Under the pieces are notes generated by a model, which worked only from the letters and a program-made list of their open reading frames with translations, was not told where the DNA came from and ran no database searches. DNA of 29,101 bases from the NCBI GenBank assembly GCA_002470465.1, contig DKMD01000041.1, positions 22,878-51,978 of the forward strand. The letters run 5' to 3'. The stretch is from Pluralibacter sp. UBA7423. GTDB taxonomy: Bacteria > Pseudomonadota > Gammaproteobacteria > Enterobacterales > Enterobacteriaceae. This document shows positions 11,309 to 19,725 of the stretch, piece by piece; position 1 is the stretch's first letter, and each line of letters opens with the position of its first letter. Made by a program: the position numbers and the translations under genes.

Positions 11309-12742
11309 ATGAAGCAAGGTTTGCAATTAAGGCTCAGCCAACAGCTCGCCATGACGCCACAGTTGCAACAGGCCATTCGTCTGTTGCAGCTTTCAACGCT
11401 CGAGCTGCAACAGGAACTTCAGCAAGCGCTGGAGAGCAATCCCCTGCTTGAGCAAACCGATCTTCACGAAGAAATCGATTCACAGGAAGAAACCGATACC
11501 GAAGCCTTTGATACCGTCGATGCCCTCGAGCAAAAGGAGATGCCCGATGAACTGCCGCTCGATGCCAGCTGGGATGAGATTTACACCGCAGGCACGCCGT
11601 CCGGCACGGGCACCGATTATCAGGACGACGAGCTCCCTGTCTATCAAGGTGAAACTACGCAGTCGCTTCAGGATTATCTGATGTGGCAGGTTGGGCTGAC
11701 GCCGTTTTCTGATACCGATCGTGCCATTGCGACGTCGATTGTCGATGCGGTGGATGAAACGGGTTATCTCACCACCTCCGTTGAAGAGATCCTCGAAAGC
11801 ATTGGCAATGACGATCTCGATCTTGATGAAGTTGAAGCCGTCCTCAAACGCATCCAGCGTTTCGATCCGATCGGCGTAGCGGCGAAAGATCTGCGCGACT
11901 GCCTGCTGATCCAGCTTTCTCAGTTCTCGAAAGACACGCCGTGGCTGACGGAAGCCCAAACTATCATCTGCGATCATCTCGATCTGCTGGCAAACCATGA
12001 TTTCCGCACGCTGATGCGCGTCACGCGCCTGAAAGAAGACGTGCTGAAGGAAGCGGTGTCGCTGATTCAGTCTCTCGATCCTCGCCCGGGTCAGTCGATC
12101 CAGACGAGCGAGCCGGAGTACGTGATCCCGGATGTGCTGGTACGCAAGATCAGCGGACGCTGGGCTGTCGAACTCAACTCCGACAGTATTCCGCGCTTGC
12201 AAATCAATCAGCACTACGCCGGGATGTGCAACACCGCACGCAACGACGCTGACAGCCAGTTTATTCGCAGCAACCTCCAGGAAGCCAAATGGCTGATTAA
12301 AAGCCTGGAGAGCCGCAACGACACGCTGTTGCGGGTTAGCCGCTGCATCGTAGAACAGCAGCAGGCCTTCTTTGAACAGGGCGAAGAGTTTATGAAGCCG
12401 ATGGTGCTGGCGGATATCGCCCAGGCCGTCGAGATGCATGAATCAACCATCTCGCGTGTGACAACGCAAAAGTATCTTCACAGCCCACGGGGCATTTTTG
12501 AGCTTAAGTATTTCTTCTCCAGTCATGTGAATACCGAAGGCGGTGGCGAAGCCTCGTCAACAGCCATTCGCGCCCTGGTGAAGAAGTTAATTGCCGCGGA
12601 GAATCCCGCGAAGCCACTGAGTGACAGTAAGCTGACCTCCATGCTGTCCGAACAGGGTATCATGGTGGCACGCCGTACCGTTGCAAAGTACCGAGAGTCT
12701 TTATCCATTCCGCCGTCAAATCAGCGTAAACAGCTGGTCTGA
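11309..12742 (+). CDS. rpoN: RNA polymerase sigma-54 factor
   Basis: Sigma-54 directs RNA polymerase to -24/-12 promoters activated by AAA+ enhancer-binding proteins, including nitrogen-assimilation genes. The 477 residues equal the E. coli length. Region I is glutamine- and leucine-rich ([35 protein letters not shown], residues 1-35), region II is acidic (about 50-110), and the core-binding domain follows. The RpoN box [10 protein letters not shown] lies at 454-463, 14 residues before the C-terminus. It is 48 bp after lptB and followed 22 bp later by hpf, the classical rpoN-hpf-ptsN-rapZ-npr order. Confidence 0.98.
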   Translation: MKQGLQLRLSQQLAMTPQLQQAIRLLQLSTLELQQELQQALESNPLLEQTDLHEEIDSQEETDTEAFDTVDALEQKEMPDELPLDASWDEIYTAGTPSGTGTDYQDDELPVYQGETTQSLQDYLMWQVGLTPFSDTDRAIATSIVDAVDETGYLTTSVEEILESIGNDDLDLDEVEAVLKRIQRFDPIGVAAKDLRDCLLIQLSQFSKDTPWLTEAQTIICDHLDLLANHDFRTLMRVTRLKEDVLKEAVSLIQSLDPRPGQSIQTSEPEYVIPDVLVRKISGRWAVELNSDSIPRLQINQHYAGMCNTARNDADSQFIRSNLQEAKWLIKSLESRNDTLLRVSRCIVEQQQAFFEQGEEFMKPMVLADIAQAVEMHESTISRVTTQKYLHSPRGIFELKYFFSSHVNTEGGGEASSTAIRALVKKLIAAENPAKPLSDSKLTSMLSEQGIMVARRTVAKYRESLSIPPSNQRKQLV

Positions 12743-12764
12743 CACAACCGATAAGGAAGACACT

Positions 12765-13052
12765 ATGCAGCTCAATATCACAGGACACAACGTTGAAATC
12801 ACCGATGCAATGCGCGAATTTGTGACAACGAAATTCGCCAAGCTCGAACAGTTTTTCGAACGGATTAATCAGGTCTATGTTGTGTTAAAAGTGGAAAAGG
12901 TGACTCATATCTCGGACGCTACCCTGCATGTTAATGGGGGCGAAATTCATGCCAGTGCGGAAGGGCAGGATATGTATGCCGCAATAGATGGTCTTATCGA
13001 TAAGCTTGCAAGACAGCTAACCAAACATAAAGATAAACTGAAACAACACTAA
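12765..13052 (+). CDS. hpf: Ribosome hibernation promoting factor (short HPF)
   Basis: HPF binds the 30S decoding region and, with RMF, promotes 100S ribosome dimers in stationary phase. It is the short form (95 residues) with the S30AE/YfiA fold: MQLNITGHNVEITDAMREFV at the N-terminus and INQVYVVLKVEKVTH in the middle. The basic tail LARQLTKHKDKLKQH ends the protein. The start at 12765 follows AAGGAAGA; a longer in-frame reading from 12681 lies inside rpoN and is not conserved. It sits between rpoN and ptsN and is followed by a large hairpin. Confidence 0.96.
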   Translation: MQLNITGHNVEITDAMREFVTTKFAKLEQFFERINQVYVVLKVEKVTHISDATLHVNGGEIHASAEGQDMYAAIDGLIDKLARQLTKHKDKLKQH

Positions 13053-13060
13053 TTGTCCGG

Positions 13061-13099
13061 GCGTGCGCCTGACCCGACGTTTCGGGCCAGGCGGCACGC
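13061..13099 (+). other. Large RNA hairpin between hpf and ptsN
   Basis: GCGTGCGCCTGACCCG and CGGGCCAGGCGGCACGC pair into about 15 bp with one bulge, one A-C mismatch and a six-base loop (ACGTTT). The hairpin fills almost the whole intergenic gap and ends directly against the ptsN ribosome-binding site AGGTGA. No T run follows, so it is not a standard terminator. An RNA-processing, stability or translation-control element is more likely. Confidence 0.6.
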
Positions 13100-13109
13100 A
13101 GGTGAATTT

Positions 13110-13601
13110 ATGATGAACAACGATTCCGCTCTGCAACTGAGCAATGTCCTGAACCAGGAATGTACCCGCAGTGGCGTTCACTGCCAGAGTAAAAAGCGCG
13201 CGCTGGAAATCATCAGCGAACTGGCGGCAAAACAGCTGAGTCTGCCGCCACAGGTGGTGTTTGAAGCTATCCTGACGCGTGAAAAAATGGGCAGTACCGG
13301 CATCGGTAACGGCATCGCCATTCCGCACGGTAAGCTGGAAGAGGATACGCTGCGCGCCGTTGGCGTGTTTGTGCAGCTCGAAACGCCGATAGCCTTTGAC
13401 GCGATTGATAACCAGCCGGTTGATCTGTTGTTCGCACTGCTGGTGCCAGCAGACCAGACCAAAACGCATTTGCATACCCTGTCCCTGGTCGCAAAACGCC
13501 TGGCGGATAAAACGATTTGCCGCCGCTTACGCAGCGCTCAAAGCGATCAGGAACTGTATGAAATCATCACCGGAGAAGAGAACGGCGATGAAGAGGCCTG
13601 A
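13110..13601 (+). CDS. ptsN: Nitrogen-related PTS enzyme IIA (PtsN, EIIA-Ntr)
   Basis: EIIA-Ntr is the terminal phosphoacceptor of the nitrogen PTS (EI-Ntr, NPr, EIIA-Ntr). In E. coli it regulates K+ uptake (TrkA, KdpD) and other targets by protein contact instead of transporting sugar. The 163 residues carry the EIIA type-2 fold, with the phosphorylated histidine H73 in GNGIAIPHGKLEED. The start is the first of two adjacent ATGs (13110), 5 bp after AGGTG, matching the E. coli N-terminus position. A longer in-frame reading through the preceding hairpin was rejected. rapZ begins 33 bp downstream. Confidence 0.97.
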   Translation: MMNNDSALQLSNVLNQECTRSGVHCQSKKRALEIISELAAKQLSLPPQVVFEAILTREKMGSTGIGNGIAIPHGKLEEDTLRAVGVFVQLETPIAFDAIDNQPVDLLFALLVPADQTKTHLHTLSLVAKRLADKTICRRLRSAQSDQELYEIITGEENGDEEA

Positions 13602-13634
13602 GGATAACCCGGTTGTCGTAAGGAGAAGCAACTG

Positions 13635-14489
13635 ATGGTACTGATGATCGTCAGCGGTCGCTCGGGATCAGGCAAATCTGTGGCTCTGCGCGCGCTGGAA
13701 GACATGGGCTTTTACTGCGTGGATAACCTGCCAGTTGTGCTGCTGCCCGAGCTCGCCAAAAGCCTTGCCGACCGACAAATATCGGCCGCGGTCAGCATTG
13801 ATGTACGAAATATGCCGGAGTCGCCGGAGATTTTCGAACAGGCGATGGAAAACCTGCCTGATTGTTTCTCGCCGCAGCTGCTGTTCCTCGATGCCGATCG
13901 CAACACGCTGATTCGTCGCTACAGCGATACGCGTCGTCTGCACCCGCTGTCCAGCAAAAATCTCTCGCTGGAAAGCGCCATCGATCAGGAAAGCGATCTG
14001 CTTGAGCCGCTGCGATCGCGCGCGGATCTTATCGTCGATACGTCTGAAATGTCCGTCCATGAGCTGGCGGAAATGCTGCGCACGCGTCTGCTGGGCAAAC
14101 GTGAACGCGAACTGACGATGGTATTTGAATCCTTTGGCTTTAAGCACGGCATTCCCATCGATGCCGACTACGTGTTTGACGTACGCTTCCTGCCAAACCC
14201 GCACTGGGACCCGAAGCTACGCCCAATGACCGGCCTCGATAAGCCGGTCGCCGCCTTCCTCGACCGACACACAGAAGTACACAATTTTATCTACCAGACC
14301 CGCAGCTATCTTGAGCTATGGTTACCCATGCTGGAAACCAACAATCGAAGCTACCTGACGGTCGCGATTGGCTGCACCGGCGGTAAACACCGTTCGGTCT
14401 ACATTGCCGAACAGCTGGCTGACTATTTCCGCTCGCGCGGCAAAAACGTTCAGTCTCGTCACCGGACGCTGGAAAAACGTAAAACATGA
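13635..14489 (+). CDS. rapZ: RNase adapter protein RapZ
   Basis: RapZ binds the small RNA GlmZ and delivers it to RNase E, controlling glmS and so glucosamine-6-phosphate supply. The 284 residues have an N-terminal P-loop domain with Walker A GRSGSGKS (8-15). The C-terminal domain contains the conserved [12 protein letters not shown] segment. The basic C-terminal end LEKRKT retains K281, R282 and K283, which are important for RNA binding in E. coli. The start follows AGGAGAAG. The stop overlaps the npr start as ATGA. Confidence 0.97.
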   Translation: MVLMIVSGRSGSGKSVALRALEDMGFYCVDNLPVVLLPELAKSLADRQISAAVSIDVRNMPESPEIFEQAMENLPDCFSPQLLFLDADRNTLIRRYSDTRRLHPLSSKNLSLESAIDQESDLLEPLRSRADLIVDTSEMSVHELAEMLRTRLLGKRERELTMVFESFGFKHGIPIDADYVFDVRFLPNPHWDPKLRPMTGLDKPVAAFLDRHTEVHNFIYQTRSYLELWLPMLETNNRSYLTVAIGCTGGKHRSVYIAEQLADYFRSRGKNVQSRHRTLEKRKT

Positions 14490-14758
14490 GCGTAAAGCAC
14501 ACCGTTGAGATCACCAACAAGCTGGGCATGCATGCCCGCCCGGCGATGAAGCTGTTTGAGCTGGTTCAGAATTTTGACGCCGAAGTGTGGCTTCGAAACG
14601 ATGAGGGCACTGAGGCTGAAGCCAGCAGCGTCATCGCCCTGCTGATGCTGGATTCCGCCAAAGGTCGCCAGATTGAGATCGAGGCCAGCGGCCCGCAGGA
14701 AGAAGAAGCCCTGGCGGCGGTTATTGCGCTGTTCAACGCCGGGTTTGACGAAGACTGA
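14486..14758 (+). CDS. npr: Phosphocarrier protein NPr
   Basis: NPr (ptsO product) is the HPr-like carrier between EI-Ntr (PtsP) and EIIA-Ntr. The 90 residues contain the HPr active site [10 protein letters not shown] with the phosphorylated H16. The second-site serine region [13 protein letters not shown] is also present. It overlaps rapZ by 4 bp and is the last gene of the rpoN-npr run. In E. coli it is followed by yrbL and mtgA; here it converges on miaE after only 46 bp, and I see no terminator hairpin in that gap. Confidence 0.97.
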   Translation: MSVKHTVEITNKLGMHARPAMKLFELVQNFDAEVWLRNDEGTEAEASSVIALLMLDSAKGRQIEIEASGPQEEEALAAVIALFNAGFDED

Positions 14759-14804
14759 ATCTGTCCTTCTTCGTCTCTGCGCCTCAGCTCTCACTCAGGG
14801 AAAA

Positions 14805-15563
14805 CTACGCTGGCACCCCACTGTGGAAGCGAAACTCCGCATCCGGGGTCGAAATCAGCGTGGCTTCCACTTCACCAAAGAAACGCACTCTCGGCGTGAT
14901 ATCCGTGTCCGATATCTGCTGCGCCAGTGCCAGATAATCCTGATAGTGCCGCGCTTCGGAGCGCAACAGCGACAGGTAAAACTTCTGTAATGGCTCATCC
15001 AGATAGGGTGCCAGCGCGGCAAAGCGCTCGCAGGAGCGCGCTTCAATGTACGCCCCGCAAATCAGCTTATCGATGAGCGTCAGCGGTTCATGCGTGCGCA
15101 CTTCTTTAAGCATTCCTTTGGCATAACGACTGGCGGTGATTTTCACATAGGGGATCTCACGCTCAATCATGATTTCCCGCACCTGCCAGAAGTGATGTAG
15201 CTCCTCTTTGATGAGCAGCACCATACTGTCAATAAGCTGCCGGCCCCAGGGATCGTCGGTCTGCGGCATCACGCTTTTGCCTATCTGCTTTTGCAGCGCC
15301 GCAAAATCCGGCTCCGGGCCACCGCGAAAGGCAAAGGCTTCGTAAGGCTGGAGCCAGGCCAGTAGCGCGTCGGCACCGGCTTTGTCGGCCACGTATTTAC
15401 GCACCAGCAGCATTGCGGTCTGTGCAGCTTTCAGCTCGCACACCAGATGATCGGTGAGCAACAGAGGCAAATGTTCGGGGGAACGGGCTTTGTCGATCCA
15501 CGCCTGCGGTGTCGGGCACTGGAGGAAAGCTAAAACGGGCGCGAGGAGTTGGGGGTAATCCAT
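14805..15563 (-). CDS. miaE: tRNA-(ms2io6A37) hydroxylase MiaE
   Basis: MiaE is a non-haem di-iron monooxygenase. It hydroxylates the isopentenyl group of ms2i6A at tRNA position 37 to ms2io6A, in an O2-dependent reaction. In 252 residues the di-iron ligands are recognisable: E43 in the CELKAAQTAM helix, ExxH at 121-124 (EELHHF), E174 in AYIEARSCERF and ExxH at 203-206 (SEARHYQDY). E. coli K-12 lacks miaE; Salmonella has it near argI/rraB, and the same neighbours occur here. The ATG at 15563 has only a weak ribosome-binding site, so coupling to rraB is possible. Confidence 0.95.
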   Translation of the reverse strand: MDYPQLLAPVLAFLQCPTPQAWIDKARSPEHLPLLLTDHLVCELKAAQTAMLLVRKYVADKAGADALLAWLQPYEAFAFRGGPEPDFAALQKQIGKSVMPQTDDPWGRQLIDSMVLLIKEELHHFWQVREIMIEREIPYVKITASRYAKGMLKEVRTHEPLTLIDKLICGAYIEARSCERFAALAPYLDEPLQKFYLSLLRSEARHYQDYLALAQQISDTDITPRVRFFGEVEATLISTPDAEFRFHSGVPA

Positions 15564-15589
15564 CTATCTGGCACGATCTCATGAAAGGA

Positions 15590-15611
15590 TGCGGCAACAA
15601 ATGCTGCCGCA
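15590..15611 (-). other. Hairpin between rraB and miaE
   Basis: TGCGGCA and TGCCGCA (15590-15596 and 15605-15611) form a 7-bp GC-rich stem with an 8-nt loop between two co-directional genes. On the minus strand it is followed by TCCTTTC, a weak T-rich tail, so it could attenuate transcription into miaE or stabilise the rraB 3' end. Confidence 0.4.
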
Positions 15612-15622
15612 CCGGTCGTTAT

Positions 15623-16048
15623 TTAGTGGCGGACGCCATCGTCATCTTCGTCGATATAGTCTTCGTCGTCGCCTTCTTCGCCTTCACCGTTCGGATCTTC
15701 GAAGTAGGTGCCCCATCCGTCGTATTCCACGCCGAATTTCTCGGCCAGGTTCATCAGTTGCTCAACCTGAGCGTCGATAAGTTCCGGGTTCAGCGCGCAT
15801 TCGCTGAGGGCGTCGCAGCAGATAACCACTTCACCGCCCTCTTCAACTTCCAGCTCTTCCGGCTCGGTCACTTCGTAACCCAGCTTGAAGACCTCAACCG
15901 CCACTTTTTCCAGCGTGTCGAAATCATCTGCCGAGAAATGGTGCTCGATGGTGTAGAGCGCGTCCGGATCGCTGCCATCTTCCAGTAACTCTTCAATAAT
16001 CAGACGCGTCTCTTCGCGCTGCTCTTCCAGGTGTTCCGGGTTTGCCAT
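15623..16048 (-). CDS. rraB: Ribonuclease E inhibitor RraB
   Basis: RraB binds RNase E and lowers its activity, changing degradosome composition. The protein is very acidic: 141 residues starting [16 protein letters not shown], with [20 protein letters not shown] and [11 protein letters not shown] as conserved blocks. It ends in an aspartate/glutamate tail ([14 protein letters not shown]). E. coli RraB is a little shorter (138), and the difference is in the acidic tail. The ATG at 16048 follows GAGGAACG; a longer reading to 16111 has no similarity. It is divergent from argI, as in E. coli, and 59 bp upstream of miaE. Confidence 0.96.
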   Translation of the reverse strand: MANPEHLEEQREETRLIIEELLEDGSDPDALYTIEHHFSADDFDTLEKVAVEVFKLGYEVTEPEELEVEEGGEVVICCDALSECALNPELIDAQVEQLMNLAEKFGVEYDGWGTYFEDPNGEGEEGDDEDYIDEDDDGVRH

Positions 16049-16126
16049 TGCTCGTTCCTCATGATGTCGGCAGTGACTTCTATTTTCACACACCGCAGGC
16101 ATTGCCTCCACCTTTCCGACAAAGAT

Positions 16127-16168
16127 TTGTGAAACAGGGTTGCAAATGAATATTAATACATATAAATT
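16127..16168 (+). promoter_or_regulatory. Predicted argI promoter(s)
   Basis: Two sigma-70-like arrangements overlap the ARG boxes: TTGTGA (16127-16132), an 18-bp spacer and TATTAA (16151-16156); and TTGCAA (16140-16145), a 17-bp spacer and TAAATT (16163-16168). Either way ArgR bound to the boxes would cover the -10 region. I cannot tell which one is used. Confidence 0.5.
16145..16162 (+). promoter_or_regulatory. ARG box 1 (ArgR operator) of argI
   Basis: AATGAATATTAATACATA matches the 18-bp ARG-box consensus (wNTGAATwwwwATTCANw) closely in its left half and well in its right half. It is separated by exactly 3 bp from box 2, the standard spacing for an arginine repressor hexamer binding two boxes. 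Confidence 0.9.
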
Positions 16169-16183
16169 GAATTTTAATTCAAT
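16166..16183 (+). promoter_or_regulatory. ARG box 2 (ArgR operator) of argI
   Basis: ATTGAATTTTAATTCAAT is a nearly perfect 18-bp palindrome fitting the ARG-box consensus. With box 1 it predicts strong arginine repression of argI. It lies 27 bp before the argI start. Confidence 0.93.
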
Positions 16184-16210
16184 AAGTGGCTTAAGCCATG
16201 AGAGGGAAAA

Positions 16211-17215
16211 ATGTCTGCGTTATACCAGAAGCACTGCCTGAAATTACTGGATTTTACCCCTGCCCAACTCACGCACCTGCTGGCGCTGGCCGCCCAGCTG
16301 AAAGCCGATAAAAAAAGCGGCAATGAAGTGCCAAAACTGATCGGTAAAAACATCGCGCTCATCTTCGAAAAAGACTCAACCCGCACCCGATGCTCTTTCG
16401 AAGTTGCCGCCTACGATCAGGGCGCTCGCATCACATACCTCGGCCCGAGCGGTAGCCAGATTGGCCATAAAGAATCAATTAAGGATACTGCCCGCGTGCT
16501 GGGCCGGATGTATGACGGCATTCAGTATCGCGGCTACGGCCAGGAGATTGTCGAAACGCTGGCTCAGTTCGCCGGTGTACCGGTGTGGAACGGGTTGACC
16601 GATGAATTCCACCCAACGCAGCTGCTGGCCGATCTGCTCACGATGAAAGAACATCTGCCGGGCAAAGCCTTCAACGAAATGACGCTGGTGTATGCCGGCG
16701 ATGCGCGTAACAACATGGGCAATTCGATGCTGGAAGCCGCGGCGCTGACGGGGCTGGATTTACGTCTGGTTGCGCCGAAAAGCTGCTGGCCGGAAGCGAG
16801 CCTGGTGGCTGAATGCAAAGCGCTGGCGCAGAAAAATGGCGGTGATATTACGCTCACCGAAGATATTGCCGCAGGCGTCAAGGACGCAGATTTTATCTAC
16901 ACTGACGTCTGGGTATCCATGGGCGAAGCCAAAGAGAAATGGGCTGAGCGCATCGCGCTGCTGCGTGACTATCAAGTGAATAAAAAGATGCTGGCACTGA
17001 GCGGAAACCCACAGGTGAAGTTCCTCCACTGCCTCCCGGCTTTTCATGACGATCAAACCACGCTCGGCAAGCAGATGGCCGAAGAATACGGCCTGCATGG
17101 CGGTATGGAAGTGACGGACGAAGTCTTTGAATCCGAAGCCAGCATCGTGTTCGATCAGGCTGAAAACCGGATGCACACCATCAAGGCTGTGATGGTCGCT
17201 ACGCTGGCCAAGTAA
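16211..17215 (+). CDS. argI: Ornithine carbamoyltransferase
   Basis: This enzyme joins ornithine and carbamoyl phosphate to citrulline in arginine biosynthesis, as a cytoplasmic trimer. The 334 residues equal E. coli ArgI. Carbamoyl-phosphate-binding STRTR is at 56-60, HPTQ at 134-137 and the ornithine-site HCLP at 273-276. The SMG loop ([14 protein letters not shown]) is at about 234-247. The E. coli paralogue ArgF is very similar, but divergence from rraB identifies this as the argI locus. The AGAGGG ribosome-binding site and ARG boxes sit directly upstream. Its position next to npr and yhcC is unlike E. coli. Confidence 0.97.
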   Translation: MSALYQKHCLKLLDFTPAQLTHLLALAAQLKADKKSGNEVPKLIGKNIALIFEKDSTRTRCSFEVAAYDQGARITYLGPSGSQIGHKESIKDTARVLGRMYDGIQYRGYGQEIVETLAQFAGVPVWNGLTDEFHPTQLLADLLTMKEHLPGKAFNEMTLVYAGDARNNMGNSMLEAAALTGLDLRLVAPKSCWPEASLVAECKALAQKNGGDITLTEDIAAGVKDADFIYTDVWVSMGEAKEKWAERIALLRDYQVNKKMLALSGNPQVKFLHCLPAFHDDQTTLGKQMAEEYGLHGGMEVTDEVFESEASIVFDQAENRMHTIKAVMVATLAK

Positions 17216-17226
17216 CGCACTCTGCA

Positions 17227-17253
17227 TTCCCCTCTCCACGAGGGAGAGGGGAA
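17227..17253 (+). terminator. Hairpin between convergent argI and hexosaminidase genes
   Basis: TTCCCCTCTCC and GGAGAGGGGAA form a perfect 11-bp stem with a 5-nt loop (ACGAG), 11 bp after the argI stop codon and 8 bp from the end of the convergent gene. The following CATCCTCCTT is only partly T-rich. It may end transcription in both directions. Confidence 0.65.
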
Positions 17254-17261
17254 CATCCTCC

Positions 17262-19655
17262 TTACTCGATCCGCGTCGCCCGCAGCAGCGTTTCCAGCGG
17301 ATAGACCGCCGCAATCACCACTTCATCCTGCGTTTTTGCGGCTTCATCAAGCTGCGACTGAACAGACGCATACTCTTTGTCATCAAGCGTACCCTGCCGC
17401 GCCACCAGATCGGTTAACCGCAGCCCCAGCGCCGCCAGTTTATCCACCTGCAACGCCACCGGCTTCATGCTTGCCAGCTGATGATTGCCGTCGGTCAGCA
17501 ACAGCACGTCGGCGGTATTGTTCTGCCAGCGCGTAAAGACGTGACGCAGCGCGTCAGCGCTTTCGTTATCTTCAGCATCGCTGATGAGATTTTCCGCCCA
17601 TTCGTTAAGATGGCGCACGGTGTCGCTTTCTGCAGGAAGGGCATCCGCAAAGCGGTTCAGCGGCTCAAACTGATGGTAATTTCCGGCCTGGAATTTCAGG
17701 TGCTGACGGGTGTAGTACTGCGCTGGTTCCGTCGCCTGCGCGAGGATTTCCAGCGGCAAAGTGCTGCCGCCGTTTGCCAGACGGGTAAACTGCACCCGCT
17801 GCTGCGTATGCTGTTGCAGCCCGACGGACACCGTCGACCAGCTGTCGATTGCCTGCAAACGCTGGTACATGTTGTCGGTATCGTTCACATCCTTCGCCGA
17901 CCATAGCCGTTCTGCCACCACAAACCCACGCGGCCACAGGCGGATATCCAGCACTGGCGCAACAATGTTTTCCGCCCACAGCGCCGCTTCGCCACCGAGC
18001 AGGTTCTTCTGCTGTTCTGCGTCCGGCACCACTGGCTGAATGCCTGCCGGAACGTTATCCAGTCGCTCGCCGCTGATCGGGTAACGCACGTTGCCCACAA
18101 GGAAGTAGCCGCCGAGGCGGTCATCATGAATATTGACTACCGGACGGGTTTCACCCATCCACGTATCCACCGTGAACGTCACCTGATCCGGACTCAGCCA
18201 TTCAATATCGTCCACTGCTCGCCGGGATTTGCCTTTGAAATCAATAAATCCTCGCCATTCATCTGCGCCTTTTACCAGCGTAAAGGTGCCTTCAACCGGG
18301 CTACCCTTCAGGCGGGGCATAGTAAACGACCAGCTCTGGGCGCTGTCGGCATCGCTGATTTTGTCGATCCCGTTCAGTCCCTGCGGAACGACCTCATTGC
18401 GGTAGTGATAGGCGGCGCTTTGCGGCTGGTCGAGGTAGAACCCGGTGGAAAGAATGCCCCGATAGCCATTCTTCGCTACCTCACCGAGTGCATCCTGTCC
18501 TTGCCAGGACTGGATCAGAATGCTTTTCGGCAGATCAGGATGATAGATCTCATCCCAGCCAACCATCTGCCGATGATGCTTCTCAAGGATCTGCTCCAGC
18601 TTACGGTTGAAGTACGCCTGCAATGCGTGGCTGTCGGCAAGCTTGTTGCCCTGCATAAACTTCTGAATGGCCGGATTGTTTTTCCACTGCGTGTCATCGA
18701 CTTCGTCGCCGCCAATGTGCAGGTACGGATCCGGGAAGATCGCCGCCAGTTCGCTGACCATCGCGTCAGCAAAGGCGTAGGTCGCCTCTTTGGTCGGATC
18801 GAGTACCGGCTTCAGCACGCCCCAGTGGCGTTCCATTGCATACGGCCCCGGCGCGCTCATCAGTTCCGGATATGCGACCGCAATCGCCGAGGCATGGCCT
18901 GGCATATCAATTTCCGGCACCACGCGAATACCGCGGTCAGCCGCGTAGCGCACAATCTCTTTCATTTGTGCCGGAGTGTAGAACTTCCCGTCGCTGGCAA
19001 GCTGCTGCAATTTGGGGTACTTCGTCGAGGTAAAGCGCCAGCCCTGATCGTCCGTCAAATGCCAATGGAAGACGTTCAGCTTCGCCGCGGCCATGCCGTC
19101 AAGCTGCCGTTTGATGTCCTCAACCGGCAGGAAGTGGCGCGCGGAATCCAGCAGCACGCCTCGCCAGGGGAACCGCGGGGAATCTTCGATGGTGACAAAA
19201 GGAATGGTCGTGTTATCCGGCCCGTTCTGAATCAGCTGGAGCAGGGTTTCGATACCGTGCAGCGCGCCAAAGCGCGTATTCGCCGTCAGCTTCGCGCCCG
19301 TGTCATCCACCACCAGCTTGTAGCTTTCATCGCTGTCCGGTCTCGGAATTACCGGAACTTTATTCGCAATCACGATGTTAATGGTCGGCGTTTTTGCAGG
19401 CCCCGTTTGTGGCACCATTTCCCAGCCAGTCTGGCGGGAGATGCGATCGCGCAGGCGGGCTACCGCGTCGCCTAAGTCATCACCGCTAAGATTAATGGTG
19501 AGCTGGTTATTCAGGATCAACGCGCCTTGCGCAGCCGGGCGTGCGACCTGCGCAGGCCAGGGCATTAACGGGAGATCGCTGGCAGGCGCGGCCAGCGTAA
19601 AACCACTGAACAGCAGTCCGGTCATCAACAAACTGTAGCGCACAGTTTTGAGCAT
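17262..19655 (-). CDS. Secreted GH20 beta-N-acetylhexosaminidase
   Basis: This 797-residue protein has a Sec signal peptide (about 1-23, MLKTVRYSLLMTGLLFSGFT then LAA) and so is probably periplasmic. The N-terminal non-catalytic GH20b-type domain spans about 25-155. The catalytic barrel starts at about 162 (RFPWRGVLLDSARHFLP), with VFHWHLTDDQGWR at 195-207 and the catalytic pair D317-E318 in HIGGDE. The barrel resumes with LLGGEAALWAE (552-562). Between about 430 and 550 there is a beta-rich insertion not usual in GH20 barrels. About 190 C-terminal residues are largely helical. It should release terminal GlcNAc or GalNAc from oligosaccharides such as chito-oligosaccharides; the natural substrate is unknown. 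The start was chosen for AAGGAAA and the signal peptide. Confidence 0.9.
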   Translation of the reverse strand: MLKTVRYSLLMTGLLFSGFTLAAPASDLPLMPWPAQVARPAAQGALILNNQLTINLSGDDLGDAVARLRDRISRQTGWEMVPQTGPAKTPTINIVIANKVPVIPRPDSDESYKLVVDDTGAKLTANTRFGALHGIETLLQLIQNGPDNTTIPFVTIEDSPRFPWRGVLLDSARHFLPVEDIKRQLDGMAAAKLNVFHWHLTDDQGWRFTSTKYPKLQQLASDGKFYTPAQMKEIVRYAADRGIRVVPEIDMPGHASAIAVAYPELMSAPGPYAMERHWGVLKPVLDPTKEATYAFADAMVSELAAIFPDPYLHIGGDEVDDTQWKNNPAIQKFMQGNKLADSHALQAYFNRKLEQILEKHHRQMVGWDEIYHPDLPKSILIQSWQGQDALGEVAKNGYRGILSTGFYLDQPQSAAYHYRNEVVPQGLNGIDKISDADSAQSWSFTMPRLKGSPVEGTFTLVKGADEWRGFIDFKGKSRRAVDDIEWLSPDQVTFTVDTWMGETRPVVNIHDDRLGGYFLVGNVRYPISGERLDNVPAGIQPVVPDAEQQKNLLGGEAALWAENIVAPVLDIRLWPRGFVVAERLWSAKDVNDTDNMYQRLQAIDSWSTVSVGLQQHTQQRVQFTRLANGGSTLPLEILAQATEPAQYYTRQHLKFQAGNYHQFEPLNRFADALPAESDTVRHLNEWAENLISDAEDNESADALRHVFTRWQNNTADVLLLTDGNHQLASMKPVALQVDKLAALGLRLTDLVARQGTLDDKEYASVQSQLDEAAKTQDEVVIAAVYPLETLLRATRIE

Positions 19656-19696
19656 CAGGTTTTCCTTATGACGGGCCAAAAAAAGGCAAAACAATG

Positions 19697-19725
19697 AGTT
19701 AACACAAGGAGAATCAGAGGGTCAA
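19697..19725 (-). promoter_or_regulatory. Candidate promoter of the hexosaminidase gene
   Basis: On the minus strand there is TTGACC (19725-19720), a 17-bp spacer and TTAACT (19702-19697), about 40 bp before the start codon. The -35 is good and the spacing ideal. The 177-bp gap between this gene and yhcC shows no strong terminator for yhcC. Confidence 0.5.

Noticed and set aside
11480..12439. 319-codon minus-strand frame opposite rpoN
   Set aside because: It is a codon-bias shadow; rpoN is intact and full length on the plus strand.
13061..13099. hpf-ptsN hairpin as a REP/BIME element
   Set aside because: The sequence does not match the REP consensus and no second copy was noticed in the window.
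13053..13109. Longer N-terminus for PtsN reading through the hairpin
   Set aside because: It would begin directly after the hpf stop with no ribosome-binding site. The ATG at 13110 has AGGTG and matches the known N-terminus.
17227..17253. argI 3' hairpin as a mobile-element end
   Set aside because: It is a single short inverted repeat with no transposase, no matching partner and no target duplication; a terminator explains it better.
18126..19475. 449-codon plus-strand open frame opposite the hexosaminidase gene
   Set aside because: It is a shadow of the GC-rich coding strand. The GH20 motifs and signal peptide on the minus strand identify the real gene.
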